From NCBI GenBank assembly GCA_964544595.1, contig CAZJBM010000010.1, positions 1-64,000 of the forward strand: a DNA stretch of 64,000 nt, read 5' to 3'. Under the pieces are notes generated by a model. The model worked only from the letters and a program-made list of their open reading frames with translations, searched no databases and was not told the DNA's origin. The translations under genes were made by a program, and so were the position numbers. Positions 7,866 through 16,877 of the stretch are shown here, piece after piece (position 1 is the stretch's first letter; every line of letters begins with the position of its first letter). Origin of the DNA: JAGBWK01 sp964544595 (GTDB lineage: Bacteria > Bacteroidota > Bacteroidia > Bacteroidales > Muribaculaceae).

Positions 7866-9317
7866 ATGCGCAATAATCTTTCACAGCAGCAGGATCTGCG
7901 GCAGCAACAGCGGCTCACCCCCTTGCAGGTGCAGTTTGTCAAAATGCTTGAGATGACAGGCCCCGAGATTGAGGCCGAAGTCCGTCAGGCAGTGGAAGAT
8001 ATGCCCGCTCTCGAAGCCGCGCCCGACGATGCCCCCGCTTCATCCTCAGCTCTCGAAGCCGACGACCGGAACATCGCTCCGGAATCGGCCGACGAGCTTC
8101 AGCGAGCCGACTACGCCAACGACGACGAGACCCCTTCCTATATCCTTGATGCCCGAAACCGATCGGCCTCCGACCCTGTCTACGAGCCTATTGCGGTCAA
8201 TGACGAGCCTACCCTCGCCGAAACCCTTACCGACCAGCTCGCCGAGTTGAGCCTTACACCCGATCAGCGCTTAGCCGCCGACCATATTATCGGCAATCTC
8301 GACTCCAACGGATATCTCACCCGCCCCTTGCGCGACATTGCCGACGACATCGCCTTCAACCTCGGGGTCGATATGCCCCTGACGGTACTTGAGCAGGCCC
8401 GCGACATAGTCCGCTCACTCGACCCGCCCGGCATTGGCGCGTCTGATCTCCGCGACTGCCTTCTCCTGCAGTTAAAACGGCGACAGCCATCACCCGCGGT
8501 CGATCTCGCGACCGACATTATCGACCACCATTTCGACCTCTTCTCCAAAAAGCATTTCCACCGCCTCGCCGAGCGGTTGGACGTCACCGACGACCAGGTC
8601 AAGGAAGCGATTGCCCTGATTTCAAAGCTCAACCCTAAGCCCGGCAACCAGCATGGCGACACCGCCCTCGAGCAGTCAGGCCGTATCATCGTGCCCGAAT
8701 TCATGGTCGAACCCGAGGGCGATTCACTCGTAGTGACTCTCCTCAACTCTATCCCCGAGCTTACAGTCTCCGAGACCTTCACCGACGACACCCTCATCCC
8801 CCCCGACGCCTCCGAGCGTCGCCGCCAGGAGGCGCAGACCTTCATCCGCTCCCGCCGCGACGAAGCCTCCTCCTTCATCAAGACGCTGAAGATGAGGCAG
8901 TCAACCCTCTTCAACGTCATGACGGCCATTGCCTCCATTCAGCGCGACTTCTTCTTCACCGGCGACGAGTCTAAGCTCAAGCCCATGATTCTCAAAGACG
9001 TGGCCGCCCTTACCGGCTACAACCTATCGGTAATCTCGCGCGCGACCGCCTCCAAATACGTCATGACCGTGGCCGGTATCTATCCCTTGAAATTCTTCTT
9101 CAACGAGCGCCCCAGCGACGACGACGATACCACCTATCATCAGATTGCCGCCGAAATGCGCCGCATCATCGACGCCGAAGACAAGAATTCCCCTACCACC
9201 GACGAGGCCATTACCGCCATGCTCAACGCCCGCGGCTTCAACATCGCGCGACGCACCGTGGCCAAATATCGCGAGCGCATGGGCATACCCGTGGCCCGCC
9301 TCCGCCGCGGATTCTGA
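7866..9317 (+). CDS. rpoN: RNA polymerase sigma-54 factor
   Basis: 483-residue sigma-54, which directs RNA polymerase to -24/-12 promoters and needs AAA+ activators. The N-terminal activator region (NNLSQQQDLRQQQRLTPLQVQFVKMLEMTGPEI) is Gln/Leu rich as in the family. An acidic linker follows (residues about 50-95), then the core-binding domain (ADHIIGNLDSNGYLTR) and the C-terminal RpoN box within ARRTVAKYRERMGIPVARLRR. The ATG at 7866 aligns the N-terminus properly. The probable -7 box ends only a few bases before it, so the mRNA may be almost leaderless. No cognate activator gene is in the window. Confidence 0.96.
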   Translation: MRNNLSQQQDLRQQQRLTPLQVQFVKMLEMTGPEIEAEVRQAVEDMPALEAAPDDAPASSSALEADDRNIAPESADELQRADYANDDETPSYILDARNRSASDPVYEPIAVNDEPTLAETLTDQLAELSLTPDQRLAADHIIGNLDSNGYLTRPLRDIADDIAFNLGVDMPLTVLEQARDIVRSLDPPGIGASDLRDCLLLQLKRRQPSPAVDLATDIIDHHFDLFSKKHFHRLAERLDVTDDQVKEAIALISKLNPKPGNQHGDTALEQSGRIIVPEFMVEPEGDSLVVTLLNSIPELTVSETFTDDTLIPPDASERRRQEAQTFIRSRRDEASSFIKTLKMRQSTLFNVMTAIASIQRDFFFTGDESKLKPMILKDVAALTGYNLSVISRATASKYVMTVAGIYPLKFFFNERPSDDDDTTYHQIAAEMRRIIDAEDKNSPTTDEAITAMLNARGFNIARRTVAKYRERMGIPVARLRRGF

Positions 9318-9404
9318 CCCGCCTCCCCGGCTGCCTCTCCGCCTCCATGATATCGCGCGCGAATATTTCCCCCTTTTTCGGCTTTACAAATCGGCTATTT
9401 TTCG

Positions 9405-9412
9405 TATCTTTG
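9405..9412 (+). promoter_or_regulatory. -7 box for metG
   Basis: TATCTTTG matches TAnnTTTG exactly and lies 33 bases before the metG ATG. The -33 element is weak. Confidence 0.6.
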
Positions 9413-9445
9413 CGTTTTCAACGTTAATACTGTAATCTACAAGAT

Positions 9446-11488
9446 ATGAATCAGCCTAAACGCACTCTTATCACCACTGCTCTCCCCTACGCCAACGGCC
9501 CCGTGCACATCGGTCACCTCGCCGGAGTTTACGTTCCCGCCGACATCTACGCCCGCTTCCTGCGTCTTCAGGGCCGCGACGTGCTTATGATCGGTGGTTC
9601 CGACGAGCACGGGGTGCCTATCACCATAAAAGCGAAAAAAGAGGGTATCACCCCCCAGGATGTCGTCGACCGCTACCATAAGATTATCAAAGACTCTTTT
9701 GAGGAACTCGGCATATCATTCGACATATATTCGCGCACAACTTCCGACATCCACTCCGCAACAGCCTCAGAGTTCTTCCGCCACCTCTACGACAAAGGCG
9801 AGTTTGTCGAGAAAACCTCGATGCAGCTCTACGACGAGAAAGCCAACCAATTTCTCGCCGACCGCTACGTGACAGGCGAGTGCCCCCACTGCCATGCCCA
9901 GGGTGCCTACGGCGACCAGTGCGAGAAATGCGGCACATCGCTCAACGCTACCGACCTCATCAACCCTAAGAGCGCGATTACCGGCAATACTCCCGTCCTC
10001 CGCGAGACCAAGCATTGGTATCTCCCCCTCGACAAGTGGCAGCCCGCCCTCGAAAAATGGATTCTCGAAGGCCATAAGGAGTGGCGAGGCAACGTCTACG
10101 GCCAGTGCAAGTCGTGGCTCGACCTCGGCCTGCAGCCCCGCGCCGTCAGCCGCGACCTCGACTGGGGCGTTCCCGTGCCCGTTGAGGGCGCCGACGGCAA
10201 AGTGCTCTACGTATGGTTCGACGCGCCTATCGGCTACATATCCAATACCAAAGAACTCCTCCCCGACTCATGGGAGAAATGGTGGAAAGACCCCGATACA
10301 CGTATCATCAACTTTATCGGCAAAGACAACATCGTGTTCCACTGCATCGTCTTCCCCGCCATGCTCATGGCCTACGGCGACGGCTACCAGCTCCCCGACA
10401 ACGTGCCCGCCAACGAGTTCATGAACCTCGAGGGCGATAAAATATCCACTTCGCGCAACTGGGCCATCTGGCTCCACGAATATCTCCGCGACTTCCCCGG
10501 CAAGCAGGACGTGCTCCGCTATGTGCTTACCGCCAACGCCCCCGAGACCAAAGACAACGACTTCACCTGGCGCGATTTCCAGGCCCGCAACAACTCTGAG
10601 CTCGTGGCCGTGCTCGGCAACTTCATCAACCGAGCCCTCGTCCTCACTCAGAAATACTTCTCAGGCAAGCTCCCCGCCCCCGGCCCGCTCACCGAGGTCG
10701 ATGAGGCCGCTATGGCCGAGATTCGCCAGGCTGCCGTCGCGCTGACCTCCAACCTCTCATCATTCCACTTCCGCGAAGGCTTGAAATCGGCTATGGAGAT
10801 CGCCCGCGTCGGCAACCGCTACCTCCAGGAGACCGAGCCGTGGAAACTCGCCAAGACCGACATGGCCCGCGTCGAGACTATCCTTTACCTCGCCGTCCAG
10901 ATTTGCGCCAACCTCGCCGTAGCCTTCGAGCCGTTCCTCCCATTCATGAGCAAGAAACTTTGCGCTATGCTTAAGCTCGAAAACATCAAGTGGGATATGC
11001 TCGGCAACTTCGACCTCATCCCCGCCGGCACTCAGCTCAACGAGCCTGAGCTCCTCTTCGACAAAATCGAGGACGACGCCATCCAGGCCCAGCTCGACCG
11101 CCTGAGCCGTATCAAGGAGGAAAACAAAATCAACGCCTGGAAGCCTGAGCCTCAGGCCGCCGACGTCGATTTCGACACATTCCTCAAGCTCGACCTCCGT
11201 GTCGGCAAAGTCATTGAGTGCGACCGTGTTCCTAAAGCCGACAAGCTCCTCCGCTTCTCTATCGACGACGGCACCGGCGAGCCCCGCACAATCGTCAGCG
11301 GCATAGCCAAATACTACGACCCCGCCCAGCTCGTCGGCAAGCAGGTATGCTTCGTAGCCAACTTCCCCCCGCGCAAGCTTAAGGGCGTGGTTTCCAACGG
11401 CATGATCCTCTCAGCTGTCAACCCCGACGGCTCCTTGACCGTAATCTCCCCCTTGGCCGACATCGCTCCCGGAGCCAAAATCTCTTAA
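9446..11488 (+). CDS. metG: Methionyl-tRNA synthetase
   Basis: Class I aminoacyl-tRNA synthetase charging tRNA-Met, cytoplasmic. The HIGH motif is at residues 21-24. The connective peptide has a zinc knuckle (CPHC near 150 and CEKC near 163). The KMSKS equivalent is DKISTSRNW. The alpha-helical anticodon domain follows, then a C-terminal EMAPII/Trbp111-like tRNA-binding domain starting near residue 577 (FLKLDLRVGKVIECDRVPKADKLL) that dimerises the enzyme. Length 680 is normal for the long, dimeric bacterial form. It is followed 33 bases later by an asparaginase gene. Confidence 0.97.
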   Translation: MNQPKRTLITTALPYANGPVHIGHLAGVYVPADIYARFLRLQGRDVLMIGGSDEHGVPITIKAKKEGITPQDVVDRYHKIIKDSFEELGISFDIYSRTTSDIHSATASEFFRHLYDKGEFVEKTSMQLYDEKANQFLADRYVTGECPHCHAQGAYGDQCEKCGTSLNATDLINPKSAITGNTPVLRETKHWYLPLDKWQPALEKWILEGHKEWRGNVYGQCKSWLDLGLQPRAVSRDLDWGVPVPVEGADGKVLYVWFDAPIGYISNTKELLPDSWEKWWKDPDTRIINFIGKDNIVFHCIVFPAMLMAYGDGYQLPDNVPANEFMNLEGDKISTSRNWAIWLHEYLRDFPGKQDVLRYVLTANAPETKDNDFTWRDFQARNNSELVAVLGNFINRALVLTQKYFSGKLPAPGPLTEVDEAAMAEIRQAAVALTSNLSSFHFREGLKSAMEIARVGNRYLQETEPWKLAKTDMARVETILYLAVQICANLAVAFEPFLPFMSKKLCAMLKLENIKWDMLGNFDLIPAGTQLNEPELLFDKIEDDAIQAQLDRLSRIKEENKINAWKPEPQAADVDFDTFLKLDLRVGKVIECDRVPKADKLLRFSIDDGTGEPRTIVSGIAKYYDPAQLVGKQVCFVANFPPRKLKGVVSNGMILSAVNPDGSLTVISPLADIAPGAKIS

Positions 11489-11521
11489 CCCGCCTCATCC
11501 CCCTCTATTGCTCTCGAAATC

Positions 11522-12550
11522 ATGAAAAAGCGCATCCTTATTTTATACACCGGCGGCACAATCGGCATGATCGAAGACCCTGTCACCCACTCGCTGCGGC
11601 CATTCGACTTCTCTCATCTGATCGACAACGTGCCTAAAATCAAGATGCTCGATTTCGACATCTCCCACGTCCAGTTCGACCCCCCGATCGACTCCTCCGA
11701 TATGCAGCCCTCTAACTGGGCTGAAATCGCCCGTAAGATCGAGGCCCACTACGACGAATTCGACGGCTTCGTCGTCCTTCACGGCACCGACACCATGGCC
11801 TACACCGCCTCGGCGCTCTCCTTCATGCTCCGCGACCTCAATAAGCCGGTAATCATCACTGGGTCGCAGCTGCCTATCGGAGAGGTGCGCACCGACGGCG
11901 AGGAGAATCTCATAACCGCTCTCCAGATCGCTGCCGCCGAGGATCCCGCCGACGGCCTCCCGATGGTCCGCGAAGTCGCCATTCTTTTCGAGAATTACCT
12001 ATGGCGAGGCAACCGCGCGACTAAGAAATCGGCCGACAATTTCAACGCCTTCAAGAGCTACAACTATCCCCCTCTCGCCAACATCGGCCTCGGTATCGAG
12101 TTTCACCCCGAGGCCATGTGGCGACAGAAACCGGGCGGCCCGATGCAGGCCATCACCAATCTCGATACCAACGTCATGTTTATCGAGCTCTTCCCCGGCA
12201 TCTCCGAGCCGATACTCCGCCATCAGCTCGCGACCCCCGGGGTTAAAGCCTACGTCTTGCGCACCTACGGCGCCGGCAACGCCCCGACATCCCAGTGGTT
12301 CTACGACGCGATCGCCGACGCCGTGGCCGACGGCCGCATCATAGTCAACGTCACCCAGTGCGTCAGCGGCGGCGTGCACGCCCGTCGCTACTACTCAGGC
12401 AACCGCCTCTGCGACGCCGGGGCCATCTCGGGCGGCGATATGACCTCCGAAGCCGCCATTACAAAGCTCATGCATCTCCTCGGCATGGGCCTCAGCCCTA
12501 AAAAAATCGCCCAGACTATGGAACTCCCCATCCGTGGGGAGATTTCATGA
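11522..12550 (+). CDS. ansA: Type I L-asparaginase
   Basis: 342 residues hydrolysing L-asparagine to aspartate and ammonia. The N-terminal catalytic motif YTGGTIGM (near residues 9-16) and the second motif VLHGTDTMAYTASALSFML (near 86-105) carry the two active-site threonines. Lack of a signal peptide indicates the cytoplasmic, low-affinity type I enzyme. The region RNRATKKSADNFNAFKS is typical of the family. It directly follows metG (33-base gap) and is probably transcribed with it. Confidence 0.93.
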   Translation: MKKRILILYTGGTIGMIEDPVTHSLRPFDFSHLIDNVPKIKMLDFDISHVQFDPPIDSSDMQPSNWAEIARKIEAHYDEFDGFVVLHGTDTMAYTASALSFMLRDLNKPVIITGSQLPIGEVRTDGEENLITALQIAAAEDPADGLPMVREVAILFENYLWRGNRATKKSADNFNAFKSYNYPPLANIGLGIEFHPEAMWRQKPGGPMQAITNLDTNVMFIELFPGISEPILRHQLATPGVKAYVLRTYGAGNAPTSQWFYDAIADAVADGRIIVNVTQCVSGGVHARRYYSGNRLCDAGAISGGDMTSEAAITKLMHLLGMGLSPKKIAQTMELPIRGEIS

Positions 12551-12626
12551 CCTCGTGAACTACCGTCCGCCTTAAGCGTTTATACAGTACAGCAACTATT
12601 TAAACCATTTAACAGCTCTTACCGAC

Positions 12627-13352
12627 ATGAAACTCCGCAGCCTCGTCTTCTTCAACATTATCGTGCTTGCTATCGGCGTCACCTTCGCGTTTCTCAGCCG
12701 TTCACACGACATCATGAAATGGGTCATAACCATCACGGGCGGCGGCTTCATCGCCCTCGCCGCTATCAACGCTGTCATGCTCTCCCATGCCAAATCATCC
12801 GAGATCAGGCAATTTCAGGAGAGTGCCAAAGCCGCGGGCGCCAAAAAGGCGGAGCAGGCCGCCGAAGCCGAGTCCAAAACCGCTAAACCTCGCCGCGGGG
12901 GACTCAACCTCGCCTTAGGGTGGGTATGCTCGATCGGCGCGGCTGCCCTCGGCATAGTAATGCTCGCCGTTCCTGACCTCTTCCGTCCTCTCCTCTTCTA
13001 CATATTCGCCCTCTTCACCTTCCTCGGAGGCTGCTACCAGATATGGCTCATGGCCAAAGCCCTCAAGCCGGTGACGGTCCCCATGTGGTTCTACTCCCTC
13101 CCCGTCGTCATGATCGTCTTGGCCGTCGTCATGGTGATGATGCCCTCGCTGCAGCTCCCTGAGAATCAGGCTACCGCCGTCCTTATCTACGGCATCGACT
13201 TCATCCTCTTCGCCGTCACCTCGTTCCTCAACATCATCTACTACAAAGCCAACCTCAAAAAAGCGCTCGCCCCCCTCGCCGCTCCCGCCTCCACCGATTC
13301 TCACCCCGAAGAGCGCAAAATCGAAGACGTCGAAGCCAAGGAAGTAAAATAG
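12627..13352 (+). CDS. DUF308/HdeD-like membrane protein
   Basis: 241 residues: two N-terminal membrane segments (residues about 5-22 and 30-52), a charged Ala/Lys/Glu-rich cytoplasmic linker (about 55-95), and four more segments between about 98 and 210, with a charged tail ending EERKIEDVEAKEVK. The layout resembles the HdeD/DUF308 family of unknown function often linked to acid stress. The ATG at 12627 follows ansA by 76 bases. A palindromic repeat lies just after the stop. Confidence 0.6.
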   Translation: MKLRSLVFFNIIVLAIGVTFAFLSRSHDIMKWVITITGGGFIALAAINAVMLSHAKSSEIRQFQESAKAAGAKKAEQAAEAESKTAKPRRGGLNLALGWVCSIGAAALGIVMLAVPDLFRPLLFYIFALFTFLGGCYQIWLMAKALKPVTVPMWFYSLPVVMIVLAVVMVMMPSLQLPENQATAVLIYGIDFILFAVTSFLNIIYYKANLKKALAPLAAPASTDSHPEERKIEDVEAKEVK

Positions 13353-13401
13353 CACCCCCATGCCAAAGAAAACCAATCCATAAACCGCTGACAATCAGCA
13401 G

Positions 13402-13421
13402 GGCTGCTCCATGGAGCAGCC
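13402..13421. repeat. 20-bp perfect palindrome, family member 1
   Basis: GGCTGCTCCATGGAGCAGCC is a perfect palindrome, preceded at 13360 by ATGCCAAAGAAAA. Diverged copies recur at 14928-14948, 15852-15873, 17706-17727, 17797-17818 and 17907-17927, always between genes. It is followed by CTTTG, so it may work as a weak terminator. Confidence 0.7.
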
Positions 13422-13509
13422 TTTGCTCCGTCAACCCTTTCCTCCCGGCCAACCCTCTCTACCTCTCCTCCTCGCCAATCAATAAAACCCAAAATCACCG
13501 CTTCCTGCC

Positions 13510-14838
13510 ATGCGAAAAATCCTTTGCTCAATCATCGCCCTCATCGCGGCGATCGCCCACGCCGACACCATACCCGCCCCCGCTCTCACCCTCCATCAGC
13601 TGACCGCCGAGGAAATCAAAGAAGCCCAGCTCAAAGCCACCCACCAACTCATCATGGTAGGCGACGGCCCGACAGCCCCCGCCGACTCCATCGAGAAAGC
13701 CATATCGCTCTTCTACGTCGACCAGTTCCGTCAATTTCAAGACCCCCTCGCCCCCTACTTCATGCTGATGAGCCGCGACGGCAGGCTCGCCCTCGGCATC
13801 GGCGGAGCTGTCCGTATGCGCGGTTGGGCCGACTTCGGCGGCTCGGTGCCGGTCAACGGATTCGTCCCCTACATGATACCCGTGCCCAAAAACCCCGACC
13901 AGCGTCGCGGACTGGGAGGCACCCCCGGCGGCACAGCCTTCTTCATGCAGATGGTAGGCCGTAATCCCGTCATCGGCGACATCGTCGGCTTCATCCAGTG
14001 CGACTTCTCCGGCACCGACAACGTCGGCTTCAAGCTAAAGAAAGCCTACGTCACCCTCAAAGACTTCACCGTAGGTTGGGCCGCCACTACATTCTCCGAC
14101 ACACAGGCCGAAGCCCCCACTATCGACGGCGCCGGGCAGAACGGCAAAACATCCCATACCACCCTCCTCATACGCTACCTCCGCGACCTGCGTAAAGGCT
14201 GGTCAGTAGCCGGGTCAGTCGAGCTACCATCATCCCACATCGACGCCGACGGAGTCATGACCAAAAAACTCAAAGACTACGTCCCCGACTTCGCCGCCTT
14301 CATCCAGTACGGTTGGGGCCACCGCGAGCATATCCGCCTCTCCGCTATCCTCCGCACGTTCGCCTACCGCGACCTGCTGACCATGCGCCAGCACACCTCC
14401 CTTGGCTGGGGCGCGCAGCTCAGCGGCGTCGTATACCCCGTCAACCCCCTCTCGCTCTACTTCATAGCCAACTGCGGCAAAGGCTATCAGAGCTACATGG
14501 GCGACCTCGCCATCGGCTCCTACGACATGGTCAGCGACCTTAGCGCCCCCGGCCGTCTCTACGCTCCGCTCGCCCTCGGCATCAACGTCGGAGCCAAATA
14601 CAACTTCCGCCCCAACCTCTACGCCACCCTCGCCTTAGGCCGCGTCGGCTACTATCCCAAAGACCGTGTCGACCCCACCGACTACCGCTACGGCCTCTAC
14701 GGCTCAGCGGCCCTCTTCTGGGAGCTGACCCCGCGCCTGCAGACAGGCGCCGAATACCTCATCGGCTCCCGCCACAACGTCAACGGCGACCACGCCTCAG
14801 CCAACCGCGTCGACCTCCTCTTCCAATTCTCCTTTTAA
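13510..14838 (+). CDS. DcaP-like outer-membrane porin
   Basis: 442 residues with a cleavable signal (MRKILCSIIALIAAIAHA), a short helical N-terminal region (residues 25-65), then alternating amphipathic beta-strands to a C-terminal Phe (LLFQFSF), the outer-membrane assembly signal. The stretch MSRDGRLALGIGGAVRMRGWADFGG and the long early loop with FVPYMIPVPKNP resemble Bacteroidetes DcaP-type trimeric porins. It probably passes small anionic or nutrient molecules; the substrate cannot be told. A degenerate repeat with a T-run downstream (to 14950) may terminate it. Confidence 0.72.
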   Translation: MRKILCSIIALIAAIAHADTIPAPALTLHQLTAEEIKEAQLKATHQLIMVGDGPTAPADSIEKAISLFYVDQFRQFQDPLAPYFMLMSRDGRLALGIGGAVRMRGWADFGGSVPVNGFVPYMIPVPKNPDQRRGLGGTPGGTAFFMQMVGRNPVIGDIVGFIQCDFSGTDNVGFKLKKAYVTLKDFTVGWAATTFSDTQAEAPTIDGAGQNGKTSHTTLLIRYLRDLRKGWSVAGSVELPSSHIDADGVMTKKLKDYVPDFAAFIQYGWGHREHIRLSAILRTFAYRDLLTMRQHTSLGWGAQLSGVVYPVNPLSLYFIANCGKGYQSYMGDLAIGSYDMVSDLSAPGRLYAPLALGINVGAKYNFRPNLYATLALGRVGYYPKDRVDPTDYRYGLYGSAALFWELTPRLQTGAEYLIGSRHNVNGDHASANRVDLLFQFSF

Positions 14839-14948
14839 TGCCAAAGTGAATCAGGCATTGTGTCTCCGCCAGTAGCAGCTTGCCTTTGGCATGCCAAAGA
14901 AAAGCAGGCGATGTGTCTCCGCCAGTAGGGATGCTCCATGTAGCAGCC
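14838..14948. repeat. Two imperfect direct repeats of about 53 bp ending in the palindromic element
   Basis: ATGCCAAAG followed by a shared TGTGTCTCCGCCAGTAG starts at 14838 and again at 14891. A 16-bp palindrome CTTTGGCATGCCAAAG spans 14884-14899. The second unit ends in a degraded GGCTGC-type palindrome followed by TTTTTT, which could end porin transcription. Confidence 0.6.
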
Positions 14949-15022
14949 TTTTTTCATTGATAATCAACCGATTACCGCCCCCAACATCGACCATCCTGCT
15001 TCACCCCCGCGAAAAAATTACA

Positions 15023-15673
15023 TTAATTATAATCTTTGCACAAAAACAATCCATTAAGTGCCGGGGAAAAATATATTTTATAAATACCAATTTCAGGTTC
15101 GAGAAACATAGTTGTAACCCTTCCGTTTTCTTCAGCATAGGCGTAGTAACGGATATCTAAGGTGTTAAAAGGAGCCCATGGTCCCAGAGTAGCAAAATAA
15201 TCAATCGTTGGAATATCATAATAGTTACCAATCTCGATTTTCTCACATTCTTTATAGGGTTTATTTGAATCAAATATACTTACTACTCTTGTCAGTTTAT
15301 CGTTTCTCCACCCATAGATTAAATACTGATTATCATACTTCTGAATATCAACCACAAACATCAAATTTTTCAGCGAGTCTGGTATTTCTGGTTTCTTATA
15401 AAGATCCCTTAATTTACCATAAATACTATAATCAACTTGGGGGTAGTGTCCTTCAATATTAAGTCGCACCGGAGGTAATATAATCCTGTCAAGATAAGGC
15501 TTGACCACATCTTTCATTACAATCTCATTAATTCTGTACGTATCGAGACTCGTTGTTTCTTGTGAGTAAATATCACAATAGGACATAGCCGCAAATAACA
15601 GTATCAAACATAGTCGGCCAACTATTTTACATCTCTTACTTCCCTTATTGGTATTATGATTCAATCTTTGCAT
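15023..15673 (-). CDS. Secreted protein A1 of the Rhs-related island
   Basis: 216 residues with an N-terminal signal peptide after a basic stretch (GRLCLILLFAAMSYCDIYSQ), so predicted periplasmic or exported. The family is not recognised. It is paralogous to the protein at 16878-17528. The first 55 residues are almost identical (MQRLNHNTNKGSKRCKI...), then the two diverge while keeping the framework KKPEIPDSLKN, EIGNYYDI, DYF, APF and EPEIGIY. The start is four bases after an 18-residue leader frame, suggesting translational coupling. The gene is AT-rich relative to its flanks. Given the Rhs-protease upstream, I infer an orphan immunity or inhibitor protein; this is untested. Confidence 0.6.
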   Translation of the reverse strand: MQRLNHNTNKGSKRCKIVGRLCLILLFAAMSYCDIYSQETTSLDTYRINEIVMKDVVKPYLDRIILPPVRLNIEGHYPQVDYSIYGKLRDLYKKPEIPDSLKNLMFVVDIQKYDNQYLIYGWRNDKLTRVVSIFDSNKPYKECEKIEIGNYYDIPTIDYFATLGPWAPFNTLDIRYYAYAEENGRVTTMFLEPEIGIYKIYFSPALNGLFLCKDYN

Positions 15674-15677
15674 AATA

Positions 15678-15734
15678 TCAAAATTGCTTTAACTGGCCTC
15701 GATCGAGATCGCAATATGTAGTTATGCGTTTCAT
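15678..15734 (-). CDS. 18-residue leader frame of promoter cassette 1
   Basis: ATG 22 bases from the -7 box opens MKRITTYCDLDRGQLKQF and stops four bases before the A1 start. Its first seven residues match the start of the Rhs-metzincin protein (MKRLSTY), so it looks like a truncated Rhs N-terminus. It may also help translation of A1 by coupling. Confidence 0.45.
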   Translation of the reverse strand: MKRITTYCDLDRGQLKQF

Positions 15735-15775
15735 TATCGCGTGGTTGCTTTTCCGCAAATATAGCTAATCCCCGC
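15727..15775 (-). promoter_or_regulatory. Promoter-start cassette, copy 1
   Basis: 49-bp block shared with 16599-16647, 17582-17630 and 20337-20385. It holds a perfect -7 box TATATTTG (15756-15763) and an ATGAAACG start at 15734. A TTG lies 20 bases upstream of the -7 box in copies 1-3. Confidence 0.75.
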
Positions 15776-15848
15776 GACAACCGCAACCCCCGCCGCCAAT
15801 TATCCCGCATAACGTCCCCCTCCATTTCGGATTAGAATTCCTCGAACA

Positions 15849-15955
15849 GTAGGGCTGCATCCATGGAGCAGCCACCCAAGCCACCATCGCAAACAGTTGT
15901 GTGGCAACCAAACATCGACCGCGCGTCTTCAGCCCCGCGAAAGAGAAACAACCCT
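15849..15955. repeat. Intergenic repeat, about 105 bp
   Basis: It begins with the palindromic GGGCTGCATCCATGGAGCAGCC-type core split by one base. It continues with a tract that recurs at 17703-17790 and 17797-17890, sharing TGTGGCAACC, GCGTCTTCAG and CGCGAAAGAGAAACAACC. It sits in the 378-base gap between two island genes. I see nothing else in that gap apart from the promoter cassette. Confidence 0.6.
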
Positions 15956-16051
15956 GTGTCTTAATGCCAACGCTTTATTCTCTTTAAACTCAAAATTATC
16001 TAGTTCCAATGAAAAATGGCTTAATGGGTGTCTGATTCATTTCTGCGAGCG

Positions 16052-16516
16052 TTAATCATGCAATGCCACTAGATATCCATCAGGATGATACCGTAGAATA
16101 CCCAAACTATCAAAATCCAAAGAACGACTTTCCCGCGGGTAGCATTTTTCTAATTGAATACCTTGCAAATAATATGTCCAAATAATATCTTCGTCATCTC
16201 GGGAAGCATTATTTGGGGGGCCTAACACCTCATATACTTGAATGGTATCTTTCCCTTGAAGTTTGTAGTGTTTTATAAGCTCCATTGCGACATCATAACT
16301 TCTATCCCACTTACATCCGCAAGTATCCTCCCGCCATCTCAATGATAATGAATCAAAAAACTCTTTGGTGCCGAATTTGTGTAATGTCTCCTTTTCCTGT
16401 GCAATGCTTTGTTTAATGCCATTTCTTTCGACTGCCCCTTGTTTTGATTGTGAGCAGCTAATAATGGAGCAGACAACCACAATAAGCAAACTCGTTTGTA
16501 CTAATAATTTATTCAT
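16052..16516 (-). CDS. Lipoprotein B1 of the Rhs-related island, possible immunity protein
   Basis: 154 residues from the ATG at 16516 (MNKLLVQTSLLIVVVCSIISC), with the lipobox IISC, so a membrane-anchored lipoprotein. The frame is open to 16582 but the upstream part has no signal character. The mature part shares a pattern with the lipoprotein behind the Rhs-metzincin gene (18733-19191): W..DS near the middle, A..LI..Y.L.GK, V...G.P, D..I.YTY.L, then FDxxGxL near the end. This supports two members of one family, which I infer to be inhibitors of an extracytoplasmic protease. Promoter cassette 2 lies upstream. Confidence 0.6.
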   Translation of the reverse strand: MNKLLVQTSLLIVVVCSIISCSQSKQGAVERNGIKQSIAQEKETLHKFGTKEFFDSLSLRWREDTCGCKWDRSYDVAMELIKHYKLQGKDTIQVYEVLGPPNNASRDDEDIIWTYYLQGIQLEKCYPRESRSLDFDSLGILRYHPDGYLVALHD

Positions 16517-16585
16517 AAATTCGGAAATTACGGGAATGGAGGTGGCTAATGCCGTGGGAGTTGTCAAGAAAGGAGTCCGCACTCG

Positions 16586-16606
16586 CTATGTAGAGAGGCG
16601 TTTCAT
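16586..16606 (-). other. Six-residue leader frame MKRLST of cassette 2
   Basis: The frame opens at ATG 16606 in the promoter cassette and stops at TAG 16586. It matches the first six residues of the Rhs-metzincin protein, indicating that an Rhs-type reading frame was cut here. Confidence 0.4.
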
Positions 16607-16647
16607 TATCGCGTGGCTGCTTTTCCGCAAATATAGCTAATCCCCGC
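16599..16647 (-). promoter_or_regulatory. Promoter-start cassette, copy 2
   Basis: Same 49-bp block as copy 1, with -7 box TATATTTG at 16628-16635. It drives the lipoprotein B1 gene with a leader of about 100 bases. Confidence 0.72.
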
Positions 16648-16877
16648 GACAACCGCAACCCCCGCCGTCAATTATCCCGCAAATAGCCCCCACAATTTCA
16701 GTTTCGATTCCCTCCACCAGTATGGAGGATGTTGCAGAACTCCAATTTTTTACAAAATAGATTTTGCAATAATCAGATAATCAATTGCTTTATTAGGGAA
16801 AGTATTATGATTTTTGAGGTTCTGCCATACCCTCCTCCGAGTTTTAATGAAAATAAGCCTATTCAATATGAAATTCA

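Larger units (their letters stand above)
15504..15873. repeat. 370-bp duplication, copy 1
   Basis: This block is nearly identical to 17359-17727, with a handful of substitutions. It covers the first part of the A1 gene, its leader frame, the promoter cassette and the palindromic element. Divergence begins abruptly inside the coding region, consistent with recent duplication or gene conversion of the 5' end only. Confidence 0.85.

Noticed and set aside
8264..8938. Minus-strand frame opposite rpoN
   Set aside because: Shadow of rpoN third-position GC bias; low-complexity Ser/Arg composition.
14891..15160. Plus-strand frame beginning in the direct repeat after the porin gene
   Set aside because: It starts within repeat DNA and runs into the opposite-strand secreted-protein gene; no domain.
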